Shown: piece after piece, positions 9,450 through 19,708 of the stretch
Layout: each line of letters begins with the position of its first letter
How positions within the stretch are numbered: position 1 is the stretch's first letter
Source: Pseudomonadota bacterium
Lineage (GTDB): Bacteria > Pseudomonadota > Alphaproteobacteria > Rhizobiales > Beijerinckiaceae
Assembly: GCA_021781815.1 (NCBI GenBank)
Contig: JAJXWB010000002.1
Coordinates: 1 to 64,000, forward strand
Direction of reading: 5' to 3'
Length of the DNA: 64,000 nucleotides
The notes under the pieces: model-generated
The model's input: the letters and a program-made list of their open reading frames with translations, nothing else
Told to the model about the DNA's origin: nothing
Databases searched by the model: none
Translations under genes and position numbers: made by a program

Positions 9450-10247
9450 TTAAGCGGCGAGAATACGTCGCTCACGCTGGATGATTTCCGAAGCCAGCTT
9501 CAGATAGGCCTGACTGCCCGCGCAGCGCAGATCATACAAAAGCGCTGGCTTGCCATATGACGGCGCCTCCGAAACGCGAACATTTCTCGGAATAACGGTG
9601 TCATAGACCTTTTCCCCCATATGATCGCGCACATCAGCGACAACCTGCGTCGCAAGCTTGTTGCGGGGGTCGAACATTGTCAAAACGATCCCATGGATCG
9701 TGAGCCGCGGGTTCAGCGAACGCTTGACCTGCTCTACGGTTGAAAGCAATTGCGACAATCCCTCCAGCGCAAAAAATTCACACTGTAAGGGCACCACGAC
9801 GCTATCGGATGCCGCAAGCGCATTGATCGTAAGCAGATTCAATGACGGCGGGCAGTCTATCAAGACATAAGAGAAGTGTGCGCCGGGCTCCGCTTCGTGC
9901 TTCGAAAGCTCTGATATCGCCTTCCGGATTCGAAAGGTGCGATCGGAGGAATTCGCAATCTCCAGCTCCACCCCGAGCAGGTCGAGCGTCGAGGGGGCGA
10001 TCCAGAGGCGCGGCACGGAGGTCGCCATCACAGCCTCATCAAGACGGCGGTCGCCTATAACCACGTCATAGGCCGAGACCGCCCGGTTATGTCGATCTAT
10101 TCCCAGGCCCGTTGAGGCATTCCCCTGCGGATCGAGATCTATGATGAGAACGCGCTCGCCGATGGCGGCCAGCGCGGTGCCGAGGTTTATTGCGGTGGTG
10201 GTTTTGCCCACCCCACCCTTTTGGTTCGCCAAAGCCAGAACCCGCAT
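9450..10247 (-). CDS. parA: Chromosome-partitioning ATPase ParA
   Basis: Deviant-Walker ATPase that forms a nucleoid gradient driving ParB-parS separation. 265 aa. The Walker A KGGVGKTT is at residues ~10-17, with the signature first Lys; switch motifs VLIIDLDPQGNAS and YVLIDCPPSLN follow; IPRNVRVSEAPSYGKP is near the end. It is immediately downstream of rsmG (15 bp) and upstream of parB, the standard order of bacterial origin regions. Confidence 0.96.
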   Translation of the reverse strand: MRVLALANQKGGVGKTTTAINLGTALAAIGERVLIIDLDPQGNASTGLGIDRHNRAVSAYDVVIGDRRLDEAVMATSVPRLWIAPSTLDLLGVELEIANSSDRTFRIRKAISELSKHEAEPGAHFSYVLIDCPPSLNLLTINALAASDSVVVPLQCEFFALEGLSQLLSTVEQVKRSLNPRLTIHGIVLTMFDPRNKLATQVVADVRDHMGEKVYDTVIPRNVRVSEAPSYGKPALLYDLRCAGSQAYLKLASEIIQRERRILAA

Positions 10248-10262
10248 CGCCGCCCCTCCAAG

Positions 10263-10895
10263 TCACCGAACACTGATTCTGATGACATTGCCGCCCGGAT
10301 CGACCCGGCTCTGGAACAATTCAATGGAAAAATTACTAGATATGGGGGCACTGGTCAATTCAACATCAATATCTCGACCCTTTAAAAATAGAGCGATCGC
10401 CCCGTTTTCCACATGCTCGCGCGATAGTTCAATTAGCCGTGCAAGGCCCGTCATTGCTCGCGACGTGATAACGCTCGGAGATAAAGTCGGAAGGATATCT
10501 TCGCAGCGCGTGTGATGAACGACGGCCCCCGCGCCTGTTTCACGTGAAACTTCCCGCAGAAATGCGGCCTTCCTCGAATCAGATTCAATTACATGCATCT
10601 CTCCGCCGATGCTGAGAGATTTTTGAAGCAGCGATATTACGATACCAGGAAATCCCGCGCCTGACCCGAGATCCGCCCACGACGCCCGTTCAGGACAAAA
10701 CTCGGCTAATTGCGCAGAATCCGCGAAATGGCGTGTCCAGACGGACTGGACCGTCGATGGCCCGATCAGATTGATTTTCTTCTGCCAGCGTAACAACAAA
10801 TCTTCATAAGTTTCAAGCTCGTGACGGATCCCTTGCAGCCGCGGGCAAAGGCTCAAAGCTCGTTCCTTGTCCGAATCGTTCACGCTTGCATCCAC
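10263..10895 (-). CDS. rsmG: 16S rRNA (guanine527-N7)-methyltransferase RsmG
   Basis: SAM-dependent methyltransferase (GidB) acting on G527 of 16S rRNA. About 210 aa: [28 protein letters not shown], then the SAM-binding [30 protein letters not shown] and ITSRAM. It overlaps the 3' end of mnmG by 16 bp. Codons for VSRET (10536-10551) also form a 15/16 match to the ParB-binding parS palindrome. Confidence 0.93.
   Translation of the reverse strand: MDASVNDSDKERALSLCPRLQGIRHELETYEDLLLRWQKKINLIGPSTVQSVWTRHFADSAQLAEFCPERASWADLGSGAGFPGIVISLLQKSLSIGGEMHVIESDSRKAAFLREVSRETGAGAVVHHTRCEDILPTLSPSVITSRAMTGLARLIELSREHVENGAIALFLKGRDIDVELTSAPISSNFSIELFQSRVDPGGNVIRISVR
10536..10551. promoter_or_regulatory. 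parS-like site inside rsmG (15/16 match)
   Basis: The bases TGTTTCACGTGAAACT match the near-universal parS consensus TGTTTCACGTGAAACA at 15 of 16 positions; only the last base differs. It lies within the rsmG coding sequence and about 0.3 kb from the 5' end of parA. ParB binding is inferred from the consensus. Confidence 0.75.
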
Positions 10896-12775
10896 TGCTT
10901 CTTCCGCGCAAACGCCGCAAGAATTGTCATCGCCGCGGGCGTTACTCCCTCAACCCGGTATGCATGCTCAAGCGAATAAGGCTTAACGGCCGCTAAACGC
11001 GATCTAACCTCGTTTGAGAGCCCCTGCACCTCGCGGTAGTCGAGATCGGGCGGCAAAACCGTGTCAAAGCGACCGGAATAGTCCTCAATGGCCTTCGTCT
11101 GTCGCCGTAGATAAACTGAATACTTCGCATCGGTCTCGACATAACGGGCGACGCTATCAGGGACGGCCGCCAGTTCCGGCCAAAGTCTCACCAGGTGGGA
11201 AAACGTCACGTCGTGCCGAGAAAGCAATTCGGTTCCTGAACGTCGACTCCCATCCGCGTTCACTTCCAGACCCACTGCGCGGGCCTGCTTTGAATTGACG
11301 CTGGTCTCATCGAGCCAACGCGCCAATTTCTCGATAGCGTCCCGTCTGGTGGCAAAACTTCTGGACCGTGCCTGAGACGCGCAACCCAGGTCAATTGCTA
11401 ACGGAGTGAGGCGCATGTCCGCATTGTCGGCGCGCAGACTAAGTCTGAATTCTGCGCGAGACGTGAACATCCGATAGGGCTCGGTCACTCCGCGCGATGT
11501 CAGATCATCGATCATTACGCCAATGAATCCATCGCTGCGTTTGATTATTACCGGCTCTTGTCCACCCGCAGCACGCGCCGCATTGATGCCCGCGACGACG
11601 CCTTGACCAGCGGCTTCCTCATATCCAGTCGTCCCATTCACCTGGCCGGCCAGAAATAGTCCTGCTATGGTTTTGCTCTCAAGCGTAGGTGCAAGCCCAC
11701 GCGGATCGAAATAATCGTATTCGATGGCATAACCAGGTCGAATGACCCGCGCGGCCTCCAGGCCGGGGATAGAAGCGATCATGCGGGCCTGCGCCACTTC
11801 CCCCAGACTTGTTGAGATGCCGTTTGGATAGATTACGTCGCAGTCGAACCCTTCCGGTTCCAGAAAGATCTGATGGCTATCGCGATCGGCAAAGCGAGTA
11901 ACCTTGTCTTCGATGGACGGGCAATAGCGTGGTCCGGTACTCGAAATGGCTCCCGAAAAAACGGCCGATTCGCCGCGCGCGTCGTGAACGATCCTGTGGG
12001 TCTCTGGCGTGGTCCGCGTAATGTAGCAATCGATCTGTGGGCTTATGATTCGCGGCGTAAGAAATGAAAACGCCTCCGGCTCCAGATCGCCGGGCTGGCG
12101 CTCCAAAACAGACCAGTTGATAGTTTTGCCGTCCAGCCGAGCCGGAGTTCCTGTTTTCAACCGGCCAACCGGAAGCCCCAGCGCCTCCAATTCCCGACCA
12201 AGCGCCTCAGACGATGCTTCTCCGGCCCGGCCGCCTTTGATTTGCTTTGATCCGATATGGATAATTCCGCGCAGGAACGTCCCCGAAGTCAGAACAGCGG
12301 CGCGGCAATGGAATTCGAAGCCGCCGTCCACACCAACTCCGGTGACTCGCCCAGCGGAAATACGAAGTCCGATCGCGAGACCTTCGACTACCGTAAGGTC
12401 GCGATAGGAAAGCAGCTCATCCTGCATCGATCGGGCGTAAAGGCTCCGATCTATCTGCGCGCGAGGGCCGCGGGTAGCCGGGCCGCGCGAGCGATTCAGG
12501 ACACGAAATTGCAGTCCCGCCCTATCTGCCATTCTCCCCATGAGGCCATCGAGAGCATCGATTTCTCTGACAATTTGTCCTTTGCCCAAACCGCCAATCG
12601 CGGGATTGCACGACATGACGCCCAGGTCGCTCAAGGATTTTGTCAGAAGCGCCGTTCTAGCGCCCAGTCTAGCTGCGGCCGCGGCCGCCTCGCATCCGGC
12701 GTGCCCGCCCCCGATGACGAGCACGTCGAATGCTTTCGTCCGCGAATCGATTTGGTGTTTCACGTGAAACATCAC
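10880..12775 (-). CDS. mnmG: tRNA uridine 5-carboxymethylaminomethyl modification enzyme MnmG (GidA)
   Basis: FAD-dependent partner of MnmE in making cmnm5U34 of tRNAs. 631 aa, full length. The N-terminal dinucleotide motif [19 protein letters not shown] is clear, with [27 protein letters not shown] and [14 protein letters not shown] further on, and an ASCR-like [19 protein letters not shown] segment. The double ATG (12775/12772) overlaps the mnmE stop by 4 bp. The start codons also overlap a perfect parS palindrome; the first residues MMFHVKH are encoded by it. Confidence 0.96.
   Translation of the reverse strand: MMFHVKHQIDSRTKAFDVLVIGGGHAGCEAAAAAARLGARTALLTKSLSDLGVMSCNPAIGGLGKGQIVREIDALDGLMGRMADRAGLQFRVLNRSRGPATRGPRAQIDRSLYARSMQDELLSYRDLTVVEGLAIGLRISAGRVTGVGVDGGFEFHCRAAVLTSGTFLRGIIHIGSKQIKGGRAGEASSEALGRELEALGLPVGRLKTGTPARLDGKTINWSVLERQPGDLEPEAFSFLTPRIISPQIDCYITRTTPETHRIVHDARGESAVFSGAISSTGPRYCPSIEDKVTRFADRDSHQIFLEPEGFDCDVIYPNGISTSLGEVAQARMIASIPGLEAARVIRPGYAIEYDYFDPRGLAPTLESKTIAGLFLAGQVNGTTGYEEAAGQGVVAGINAARAAGGQEPVIIKRSDGFIGVMIDDLTSRGVTEPYRMFTSRAEFRLSLRADNADMRLTPLAIDLGCASQARSRSFATRRDAIEKLARWLDETSVNSKQARAVGLEVNADGSRRSGTELLSRHDVTFSHLVRLWPELAAVPDSVARYVETDAKYSVYLRRQTKAIEDYSGRFDTVLPPDLDYREVQGLSNEVRSRLAAVKPYSLEHAYRVEGVTPAAMTILAAFARKKQWMQA
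12756..12771. promoter_or_regulatory. Perfect parS site at the start of mnmG
   Basis: TGTTTCACGTGAAACA, the 16-bp palindromic consensus bound by ParB, occurs exactly at 12756-12771. It encodes part of the MFHVKH N-terminus of MnmG. It is about 3.3 kb upstream of parB and about 4 kb from the putative oriC. Confidence 0.92.
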
Positions 12776-14088
12776 TTTCCAATGCAGAACCGGCGGAAGA
12801 TTTCATCGAGCAGCTCTTCGGGCGCTCCAACACCCACGATCCGCGCGAGACATGCCGTGGCTTCACGACAATCCTCCGCGGCCAGTTCCAGCAGCGCCCT
12901 CTCGATGTTCGAACGCAGCGAGTCCACATGGGTTATGCAATCTCCCAGGGCATTTTTATGTCGCACACGAATCAAATCGCCTTGGGTCCCGTCGCCCGCA
13001 GCGGAAAGCGCGCGGGTCCTAAGCTCCTGACGAAGCTCCTCGACGGTTTCCGGTCGATGCACCGACACCTGGATACCCTCACGATCAGCCGCCAGCAAAT
13101 CAGACTTCGACCAAACGTGCAGTATTGGAACCCTCAAATCAGGCGGCTGTGCTGTAGGCACATCAGGTGAGTTCAACCAAACCGCGAGATTCGCTATTCC
13201 TGCAGCATTGACTGCCCTTTCAACCCCGATCCTTTCGACCGGATCGCTTGTATCTCTCAAGCCCGCACTGTCGATTAACATCACGGGCGCCCCATCAAAG
13301 TCCAGCGCGCGCATGATCAGATCGCGCGTCGTCCCCGCAACATCCGTGACGATTGCTGCATCGTCGCCGACGAGAGCGTTAAAAATGGATGATTTGCCCA
13401 CATTCGGTGGGCCCAAGATGACAATCGTGAACCCTTCCCTAAGCACGGTGGTTCCAGAACTGGCATGAAGCTGCTGCTGCATCTCACGAACAAGTTCTAT
13501 GCAGTTCGCCGCGAGGGCGGCGGTTTGCGCTTCCTGAACGTCGCCTTCGTCGCTGAAATCGAGATTGCTCTCAAGCTCGACAGCAATGTCGAGCAACCTT
13601 GCCTTCCATGCAGCTACGCGACGTCCGAGCCCGCCCTCCAGGACGCGGAGGGCCTGGCGGCGTTGAAATTCCGTTTCCGAATCGATGAGGTCCGCAATTG
13701 CTTCCGCCTGCGCGAGATCCAGTTTGCCGTTCAGAAAAGCGCGGCGGGTGAATTCGCCCGGCTCCGCCGGCCGAACGCAGCCGGAACGCGACAGTAGCCC
13801 GGTGACTGCCGAAATCACGCCGCGCCCACCATGGACGGACAATTCGAGACTATCCTCCCCCGTGAAGCTATAAGGCGCGCGAAAAAAACAGACCAACGCC
13901 CGATCGATCCTGTCGCCACTCGCAGGATCGCAAAGCTCCCGAAGGTGATATTTTCGCGGAGCCGGCAACGGCGCCATGGTTATAGCTGCAAGAACTTCCC
14001 GCGCGCGCGATCCGGAAATACGGAAAACAGCCACAGCGGATCGCCCCGGCGGGGTCGCAAGGGCAAAAATTGTATCGGAATCCCCCAT
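12772..14088 (-). CDS. mnmE: tRNA modification GTPase MnmE (TrmE)
   Basis: GTPase acting with MnmG on tRNA wobble uridines. 438 aa. The N-terminal folate-binding domain has [22 protein letters not shown] and [21 protein letters not shown]. The inserted G domain has the P-loop [17 protein letters not shown] (G3 region) and SKSD (G4). The protein ends in FCIGK, the conserved C-[IA]-GK tail with the catalytic Cys. Tightly coupled to mnmG (4-bp overlap). Confidence 0.96.
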   Translation of the reverse strand: MGDSDTIFALATPPGRSAVAVFRISGSRAREVLAAITMAPLPAPRKYHLRELCDPASGDRIDRALVCFFRAPYSFTGEDSLELSVHGGRGVISAVTGLLSRSGCVRPAEPGEFTRRAFLNGKLDLAQAEAIADLIDSETEFQRRQALRVLEGGLGRRVAAWKARLLDIAVELESNLDFSDEGDVQEAQTAALAANCIELVREMQQQLHASSGTTVLREGFTIVILGPPNVGKSSIFNALVGDDAAIVTDVAGTTRDLIMRALDFDGAPVMLIDSAGLRDTSDPVERIGVERAVNAAGIANLAVWLNSPDVPTAQPPDLRVPILHVWSKSDLLAADREGIQVSVHRPETVEELRQELRTRALSAAGDGTQGDLIRVRHKNALGDCITHVDSLRSNIERALLELAAEDCREATACLARIVGVGAPEELLDEIFRRFCIGK

Positions 14089-14112
14089 TTCACCCGCCGA
14101 CGGTTATCGCGA

Positions 14113-15381
14113 TCAGGTATTCATGACCTCGAAGAAACTCGCATTCCCCTTCGGCGTTTCGCGAAGCTTTCCGAGCAGGAACTCGATGGCGTCAATCGTG
14201 CCCATCGGATTTAGGATGCGGCGCAGGACATACATCTTTTTCAAGATATCGGTGGCTACGAGCAATTCTTCCTTACGCGTACCCGATCTCGTGATGTCGA
14301 TCGCCGGAAATACCCGCTTGTCCGCAACTTTCCGATCCAGAATAATTTCGGAATTGCCAGTACCCTTGAATTCTTCGAAGATAACCTCATCCATGCGCGA
14401 GCCGGTGTCTATCAGCGCTGTTGCAATGATAGTAAGCGAGCCGCCCTCTTCGATATTTCTCGCGGCGCCGAAGAAGCGCTTCGGTCGCTGCAAAGCGTTT
14501 GCGTCGACGCCACCCGTCAGCACCTTGCCGGAAGACGGTACGACGGTGTTGTAAGCGCGACCCAGTCGTGTGATCGAATCAAGCAGAATCACGACGTCAC
14601 GGCCGTGCTCGACCAATCGCTTCGCCTTCTCTATCACCATCTCGGCCACCTGGACATGCCGGACAGCCGGTTCGTCGAAGGTCGATGAAACAACCTCGCC
14701 TTTCACGGAGCGCTGCATATCCGTCACCTCTTCCGGCCGCTCATCGATCAACAGCACAATGAGGTAACATTCCGGATGGTTGGCGGTGACCGACTGCGCA
14801 ATATTTTGAAGCAAAACCGTTTTGCCGGTTCTCGGCGGCGCGACAATAAGCGCACGCTGCCCTTTGCCGATTGGTGAGACAATATCTATGACACGCGCCG
14901 AAACATCTTTGCGCGTCGGATCGTCGATTTCAAGCTTCAGGCGCTCATCCGGATATAGAGGTGTCAAATTATCAAAATGGACTTTATGGCGCGCTTTCTC
15001 AGGATCCTCAAAATTAATGGTGTTTACTTTGAGAAGCGCAAAATATCTCTCTCCTTCCTTGGGACTTCTTATCAATCCCTCGACTGTATCGCCCGTCCTC
15101 AAGCCAAATCTTCTGATCTGCGAAGGAGAAACATATATGTCGTCTGGACCGGCAAGGTAATTTGCGTCCGGCGATCGTAAGAAACCAAACCCATCCTGAA
15201 GAATTTCAACAACGCCTTCACCAATAATTTCAATCTCATTATTCGCTAATTGCTTGAGAATCGCGAACATAAGTTCCTGCTTCCGCATCACGGACGCATT
15301 CTCTACTTCTAGCTCCTCGGCAAATACGAGCAGCTCAGTCGGAGATTTTTGCTTGAGATCTTGAAGTTTCACTTCCCGCAT
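14113..15381 (-). CDS. rho: Transcription termination factor Rho
   Basis: Hexameric RNA-dependent ATPase for factor-dependent termination. 422 aa: an N-terminal helical domain ([19 protein letters not shown]), a cold-shock-like RNA-binding domain ([17 protein letters not shown]), P-loop [14 protein letters not shown], Walker B-like [19 protein letters not shown], and [26 protein letters not shown]-type catalytic loops. AAGGA lies about 7 nt before ATG 15381. Leftward with mnmE and 24 bp upstream of it. Confidence 0.97.
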   Translation of the reverse strand: MREVKLQDLKQKSPTELLVFAEELEVENASVMRKQELMFAILKQLANNEIEIIGEGVVEILQDGFGFLRSPDANYLAGPDDIYVSPSQIRRFGLRTGDTVEGLIRSPKEGERYFALLKVNTINFEDPEKARHKVHFDNLTPLYPDERLKLEIDDPTRKDVSARVIDIVSPIGKGQRALIVAPPRTGKTVLLQNIAQSVTANHPECYLIVLLIDERPEEVTDMQRSVKGEVVSSTFDEPAVRHVQVAEMVIEKAKRLVEHGRDVVILLDSITRLGRAYNTVVPSSGKVLTGGVDANALQRPKRFFGAARNIEEGGSLTIIATALIDTGSRMDEVIFEEFKGTGNSEIILDRKVADKRVFPAIDITRSGTRKEELLVATDILKKMYVLRRILNPMGTIDAIEFLLGKLRETPKGNASFFEVMNT

Positions 15382-15534
15382 AGGGATGTCCTTGAGTGGC
15401 GTTCGGCCGGAAAGGAATGGCGCACCGGCTTGGTCGAGCCGACCGGATAGCGACTTGCGCCAACCCGCAATCAGTGGCCAAAAGAGGAGAGGCCAACGAA
15501 ATAACCTCGTTGCGCCAACTTGGCAAGAGGAGGA

Positions 15535-16581
15535 TTATTTCGACCGCACAAGCCGGACAAGCTGCTCGACGTGAGCAATCGGCGTCTCAGGCAGGATGCC
15601 ATGGCCAAGATTGAAAATATACGGCGCGCCATTGAACTCGCAGCGGATTCGTCGCACGCTCTCCTCGAGCGCTGCACCGCCAGCGATCAGCGCCAGCGGA
15701 TCCAGATTGCCCTGTAGCACCGACCCGGACGCCAACTGAGAGCGAACAACGGATATACATTCACTGGTCCCCAAGGCGAGACAGTCGCTGCGGACCCGCG
15801 CCGAGAATTGCAGGAGATTGCTTCCGACCTGCCGAGGAAATGAAATAATTCGGAGACCAGGCGCACGCTCGCGCAGGGCATCGACGATTCTGGCGACAGG
15901 TTCGATGCACCATTTGGCGAACTGATCACTGGGCAAAATCCCAGCCCACGAATCAAAAATCTGCACCGCTTCGACTCCGGCCTGCGCCTGAGCAAGCAGG
16001 TACTCGATAGACGAATCCACCAGGACATCCATCAAGCGCTCGAATGCCTGCGGATACCGAAATGCAAACATCCGCACCGCGGTCAGGTCGCGTGAACCCT
16101 CGCCGCCTATCATGTAGCTCGCAACAGTCCAGGGAGCGCCGCAAAAGCCAATGAAAGCGGTTTCTGACGGCAATGCGGACTTGATCAATTCGATCGCTTC
16201 AAAAACTGGGTCGAGTTTCGTCAGGTTGATGGGGCCGAGTCCGAAGATGGCGCTTGCATCAAGAACCGGAGAAAGTCGTGGTCCACTGCCTTCCTCAAAT
16301 GTCACCCGTTGCCCCAAAGCGTGGGGAACCACGAGGATATCGCTGAAAAGGATTGCAGCATCGAAGCCGAACCGGCGGATCGGCTGCAAGGTGACTTCCG
16401 CGGCGAGCCGCGGCGAAAAACAAAGATCGAGAAACGATCCAGCTCTGGCGCGAACTTCCCGGTATTCCGGAAGATATCGCCCGGCCTGCCGCATGAGCCA
16501 CATCGGCGGCGGCTCGGAAGGCGACCCCGCCAAAACCGAAAGGAGCCTTTTTTGAGAGGAGCCAGGTGCGTTGGAACCCAT
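15535..16581 (-). CDS. hemE: Uroporphyrinogen decarboxylase
   Basis: Converts uroporphyrinogen III to coproporphyrinogen III in haem synthesis. The start ATG 16581 is preceded by AAGG about 8 nt upstream; an in-frame start at 16653 would extend into the intergenic AT-rich region. Motifs: MWLMRQAGRYLPEYR (substrate-binding Arg), AILFSDILVVP, GFCGAPWTVASYMI, IFDSWAGILP, and FNLGHGILPETP near the C-terminus. About 348 aa. The hemJ gene often found between hemE and rho in relatives is not present; that gap is only 153 bp. Confidence 0.95.
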   Translation of the reverse strand: MGSNAPGSSQKRLLSVLAGSPSEPPPMWLMRQAGRYLPEYREVRARAGSFLDLCFSPRLAAEVTLQPIRRFGFDAAILFSDILVVPHALGQRVTFEEGSGPRLSPVLDASAIFGLGPINLTKLDPVFEAIELIKSALPSETAFIGFCGAPWTVASYMIGGEGSRDLTAVRMFAFRYPQAFERLMDVLVDSSIEYLLAQAQAGVEAVQIFDSWAGILPSDQFAKWCIEPVARIVDALRERAPGLRIISFPRQVGSNLLQFSARVRSDCLALGTSECISVVRSQLASGSVLQGNLDPLALIAGGAALEESVRRIRCEFNGAPYIFNLGHGILPETPIAHVEQLVRLVRSK

Positions 16582-16933
16582 ATAAATAACCTTGAGAGAG
16601 AGTCTGTGTCTGCTCTTACACAGGGGATTAGTTCGATTCCGCACAATCCACAACTTTACTCATCGCAACTTGGTTGCAAAGTCGGCCGGGGAAATGACGG
16701 AGATCCGGGATAACTAAAAATTGAAATTAATTTCAGTTGGTTAGGAAGGGCTCTGAATACCATGAGATGTTAATTCGAGCCGATTCAAAAATGTGAACAG
16801 CGCCCGCCCGGATCCCGCGATGAAAAAGGCTTGTGGTCAAAAAGGAGCCATTCCTTGGGCGCCGCTGTCGGCGCGGATCAATCTGGAATATTGTCCCCAA
16901 TGATTCACAGGATCCAACGCCTGGAGGCACAGG
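16582..16933. other. Putative chromosomal replication origin (oriC) in the hemE / PPDK-regulator gap
   Basis: This 352-bp gap separates leftward hemE from rightward PPDK regulator, so gene direction diverges here, with parAB 6-7 kb away and dnaA 7-9 kb away. An AT-rich stretch is at ~16709-16742. DnaA-box-like 9-mers seen by eye: CAATCCACA (16644-16652), TGATTCACA (16901-16909; one mismatch to TTATNCACA), and two-mismatch versions at 16792-16800, 16832-16840 and 16891-16899. GATTC (GANTC methylation) sites occur at 16635-16639 and at two other places in the gap. The Caulobacter origin also adjoins hemE. I see no gene here. Confidence 0.6.
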
Positions 16934-17770
16934 GTGGTCGGTCGGAATTATTTTCATCTCCATCTGGTGTCCGACGCGACCGGAGAAACGCTGATCGCTG
17001 TCAGCCGCGCGGCGGCGGCGCAATATCAAGGCGTGTCCTCCATCGAGCATGTGTACCCGCTCGTGCGCAACCTCGCGCAACTCGAAAAGGCGATCGCGGA
17101 AATCACGGCAGCGCCGGGGATCGTGTTGTTCACGCTGGTCGACGGCGAACTCACGGATAAAATTCAGGCCGCGTGCGAGGAAGCCGGGTGTCCATGCCTT
17201 TCTGTTCTCGAGCCGATTTTAGGGCTTTTCCAGTCCTATCTTGGGACGGCGTCCACGCCCCGCCCAGGCGCGCAGCACATGCTCAACTCGGACTACTTCA
17301 AGCGGATCGACGCGCTGAATTTCACGATGATGCATGACGACGGCCAGATGCCGGAGCATCTCAACGACGCCGACATCGTTCTGCTCGGAGTGAGCAGGAC
17401 GTCGAAGACTCCGACGAGCATCTATCTTGCCAATCGTGGCATCAAGACCGCGAACATACCTATCGTGCCAAGCGTCCCGCTCCCGGCCGCGCTCGATTCT
17501 GTAAAGAAACCGCTGGTTGTTGGCCTGCTCGCGTCGCCTGACCGGATCGTGCAGATCAGGCAGAATCGCCTGCTGGCGCTGAACGCCGATCATGATACGC
17601 CCTACGTCGATCGGAATTCCGTAGCCGACGAGGTAGCCGCCTCCCGGCGCCTCTACGAATCCCGCAAATGGCCGACGATTGACGTGACGCGAAGGTCGAT
17701 CGAGGAGACCGCCGCAGCCATCATCGATCTATATCGGGAACACAAAATGAAGTTTATCGCGCAAGGATGA
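16934..17770 (+). CDS. Pyruvate,phosphate dikinase regulatory protein (DUF299/PPSR family)
   Basis: Bifunctional kinase/pyrophosphorylase family that controls pyruvate,phosphate dikinase or PEP synthase by ADP-dependent threonine phosphorylation. The start GTG 16934 has GGAGG about 7 nt upstream. 278 aa: HLHLVSDATGETL at the start, EPILGLFQSYLG, MMHDDGQ, and the P-loop-like GVSRTSKTPTSIYLA at ~152-166, then YVDRNSVADEV and KWPTIDVTRRSIEETAA at the C-terminus. It overlaps maf by 4 bp. Confidence 0.9.
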   Translation: MVGRNYFHLHLVSDATGETLIAVSRAAAAQYQGVSSIEHVYPLVRNLAQLEKAIAEITAAPGIVLFTLVDGELTDKIQAACEEAGCPCLSVLEPILGLFQSYLGTASTPRPGAQHMLNSDYFKRIDALNFTMMHDDGQMPEHLNDADIVLLGVSRTSKTPTSIYLANRGIKTANIPIVPSVPLPAALDSVKKPLVVGLLASPDRIVQIRQNRLLALNADHDTPYVDRNSVADEVAASRRLYESRKWPTIDVTRRSIEETAAAIIDLYREHKMKFIAQG

Positions 17771-18408
17771 CAACGCCAGCCTTCACCCCGGTTAGCCGGA
17801 AATTATGGCGAGGACCACAGATCGTCCTCGCTTCAAGAAGCGCCGGTCGCGCGCGTTTGCTCGAGGACGCTGGCATTCCGTTTATCGTGGCGGAGTCGAA
17901 TCTCGATGAGAGACAGGTCGAGGCGGAGTTTCAGGGCGCGCCGGAGGAACTCGCGTCCAGACTTGCATTTGAAAAAGCCCGTCTGGCGGCCGTCGCCCAT
18001 CGGGACCGCCTTGTATTGGCGGCCGATCAGGTGCTCTCGGTCGAAGGCCGCGTTCTTCATAAGCCAGAGACAATGGAGCAAGCGGTCGCCCAACTTCGTG
18101 ATCTGCGAGGTCGCGAGCATAATTTGCATTCTGCCGCATCGCTTGTAACGAACGGTGTCGCCTCATTTGATTATGTCGAAACGGCGCGGGTACGGCTCTC
18201 GGATTTCAGTGACGATCTTTTGCGCGCATATGTCGATGCGATGGGGGAGAGAATGCTTCGCACTGTCGGCGCTTACGAAATCGAGGGGATGGGCGCCAAT
18301 CTGATTGAGACGGTTCAGGGAGACTTCTTCACGATCGTCGGATTTCCTTTGCTCCCTTTTCTCGCCTTTTGCCGGCGAGTCGGGCTGATCGCCGGCGTGA
18401 GCGCCTGA
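17767..18408 (+). CDS. maf: Maf-family nucleotide pyrophosphatase
   Basis: Maf/YceF-like nucleoside triphosphate pyrophosphatase that removes non-canonical nucleotides. 213 aa: [19 protein letters not shown] (family S-x-S-x-R-x-x-L loop), [22 protein letters not shown] (central Asp), [13 protein letters not shown], and [28 protein letters not shown]. Overlaps the PPDK-regulator gene by 4 bp and is followed 1 bp later by coaE. In many relatives aroE sits between maf and coaE; it is absent here. Confidence 0.9.
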   Translation: MTTPAFTPVSRKLWRGPQIVLASRSAGRARLLEDAGIPFIVAESNLDERQVEAEFQGAPEELASRLAFEKARLAAVAHRDRLVLAADQVLSVEGRVLHKPETMEQAVAQLRDLRGREHNLHSAASLVTNGVASFDYVETARVRLSDFSDDLLRAYVDAMGERMLRTVGAYEIEGMGANLIETVQGDFFTIVGFPLLPFLAFCRRVGLIAGVSA

Positions 18409-18409
18409 C

Positions 18410-18991
18410 ATGATCCTCATCGGCCTCACCGGCTCTATCGGAATGGGAAAGTCGACGACCTCGGCAATTTTTCAGGCGGCTGGGGTTCCGGTCTACGATG
18501 CAGATGCTGCTGTCCATCGCCTGTACGCAGGCGACGCCGTTGCCCCGGTCGGAGCCCTGTTTCCAGAAGCGATCATAAATCAGCGTATCGATCGCGCTAT
18601 CCTTTCGCGTCTGGTTCTCGGACAACAAAAGGCGCTGCGAAATCTAGAGGCGATCGTCCATCCGCTCGTCGCGGCCGATCGAAAGCATTTCATCGAGTGC
18701 TGCCGCACGGCGGGGGCGCCGGCGGCGCTGCTCGACATTCCGCTTCTGTTTGAAACAGGCGGCGATCGGACGGTAGACATTATCGTCGTCGTTTCGACGA
18801 CTCTGGATGAGCAGCAGAAGCGTGTCCTCGCACGGAAGGACATGACCACCGAAAAATTTATGGCGATCAAGGCAAAACAACTGCCGGACGAAGAAAAGCG
18901 CCGACGCGCGCACTTCGTCGTGGATACCGGGCGCGGGGTTGAATACGCCCGGCGTCAAGTCGATTCGTTCCTGCGCGCGCTTCGCTTGTGA
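18410..18991 (+). CDS. coaE: Dephospho-CoA kinase
   Basis: Last step of coenzyme A biosynthesis, phosphorylating the 3'-OH of dephospho-CoA. 193 aa with P-loop [14 protein letters not shown] at residues ~4-17, [25 protein letters not shown], and [12 protein letters not shown]. The start ATG 18410 follows the maf stop by a single base, so coupling is likely. dnaQ follows 9 bp after. Confidence 0.94.
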   Translation: MILIGLTGSIGMGKSTTSAIFQAAGVPVYDADAAVHRLYAGDAVAPVGALFPEAIINQRIDRAILSRLVLGQQKALRNLEAIVHPLVAADRKHFIECCRTAGAPAALLDIPLLFETGGDRTVDIIVVVSTTLDEQQKRVLARKDMTTEKFMAIKAKQLPDEEKRRRAHFVVDTGRGVEYARRQVDSFLRALRL

Positions 18992-19000
18992 GGACAGAAA

Positions 19001-19708
19001 ATGCGTGAAATCGTCCTCGACACTGAAACGACCGGACTTGATCCGCTAACAGGCGATCGCGTCGTCGAAATTGGTGCGGTCGAGCTGCTCAACGGCGTCG
19101 TCACTGGCGCAAATTTCCATGTTTACGTCAACCCGGAAAGAGATATGCCGGAAGCCGCATTTCGAGTGCACGGGCTTTCGGAGGAGTTTCTTCGCGGTCA
19201 TGCGGTGTTTTCTGGAATTGCCAATGATTTTCTGCAGTTTATCGGTTCGGACCGCCTAGTGATTCACAATGCGGAATTCGATGTGAAGTTTCTCAATGCG
19301 GAGTTCGCCAGGCTGGCCATGGCGCCGCTGCAACCTGAGCGCATTCTGGATTCGCTTGTCTTGGCGCGGCGCAAACATCCCGGCGCCGCGAATTCGCTGG
19401 ACGCCTTATGCGGGCGCTACGGAATCGATATCTCCCGACGCAAGAAACATGGCGCGCTTCTCGACGCGGAATTACTTGCTGAAGTTTACATCGAATTGTC
19501 GGGCGGCAGACAATCCGCCTTTGTGCTCAAGGCGGAACAGGCGCCAGAAAAACTGATTTCGATCGAGGTTCTGACCAAACGGCCGCATGCGCTGCCACCG
19601 AGGATATCTCGGGACGAACAAGCAGCGCACCGCTCATTCATCGGAGAACTGGGCGAGCGTGCGCTGTGGTGCAAAAATACGAGATTCGGATCAGGCGGTG
19701 GGGACTGA
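19001..19708 (+). CDS. dnaQ: DNA polymerase III subunit epsilon (3'-5' proofreading exonuclease)
   Basis: DEDDh exonuclease that proofreads for the replicative polymerase. 235 aa. ExoI is [12 protein letters not shown], ExoII includes [14 protein letters not shown], and Exo[17 protein letters not shown] (the His and Asp of the DEDDh set). A C-terminal tail would contact the alpha subunit. Its 3' end overlaps the convergent secB by 18 bp. Confidence 0.94.
   Translation: MREIVLDTETTGLDPLTGDRVVEIGAVELLNGVVTGANFHVYVNPERDMPEAAFRVHGLSEEFLRGHAVFSGIANDFLQFIGSDRLVIHNAEFDVKFLNAEFARLAMAPLQPERILDSLVLARRKHPGAANSLDALCGRYGIDISRRKKHGALLDAELLAEVYIELSGGRQSAFVLKAEQAPEKLISIEVLTKRPHALPPRISRDEQAAHRSFIGELGERALWCKNTRFGSGGGD

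Noticed and set aside
16616-16624. TTACACAGG considered as a DnaA box
   Set aside because: Three mismatches to TTATNCACA; kept only better matches.
16631-16655. A GTTCGATTCC motif resembling a tRNA T-arm in the hemE gap
   Set aside because: Flanking bases do not form a T-stem and no acceptor or anticodon arm fits around it.
16733-16780. CtrA-type TTAA-N7-TTAA sites in the putative origin
   Set aside because: TTAA/TTAG spacings are 9-10, not 7; no convincing CtrA site.
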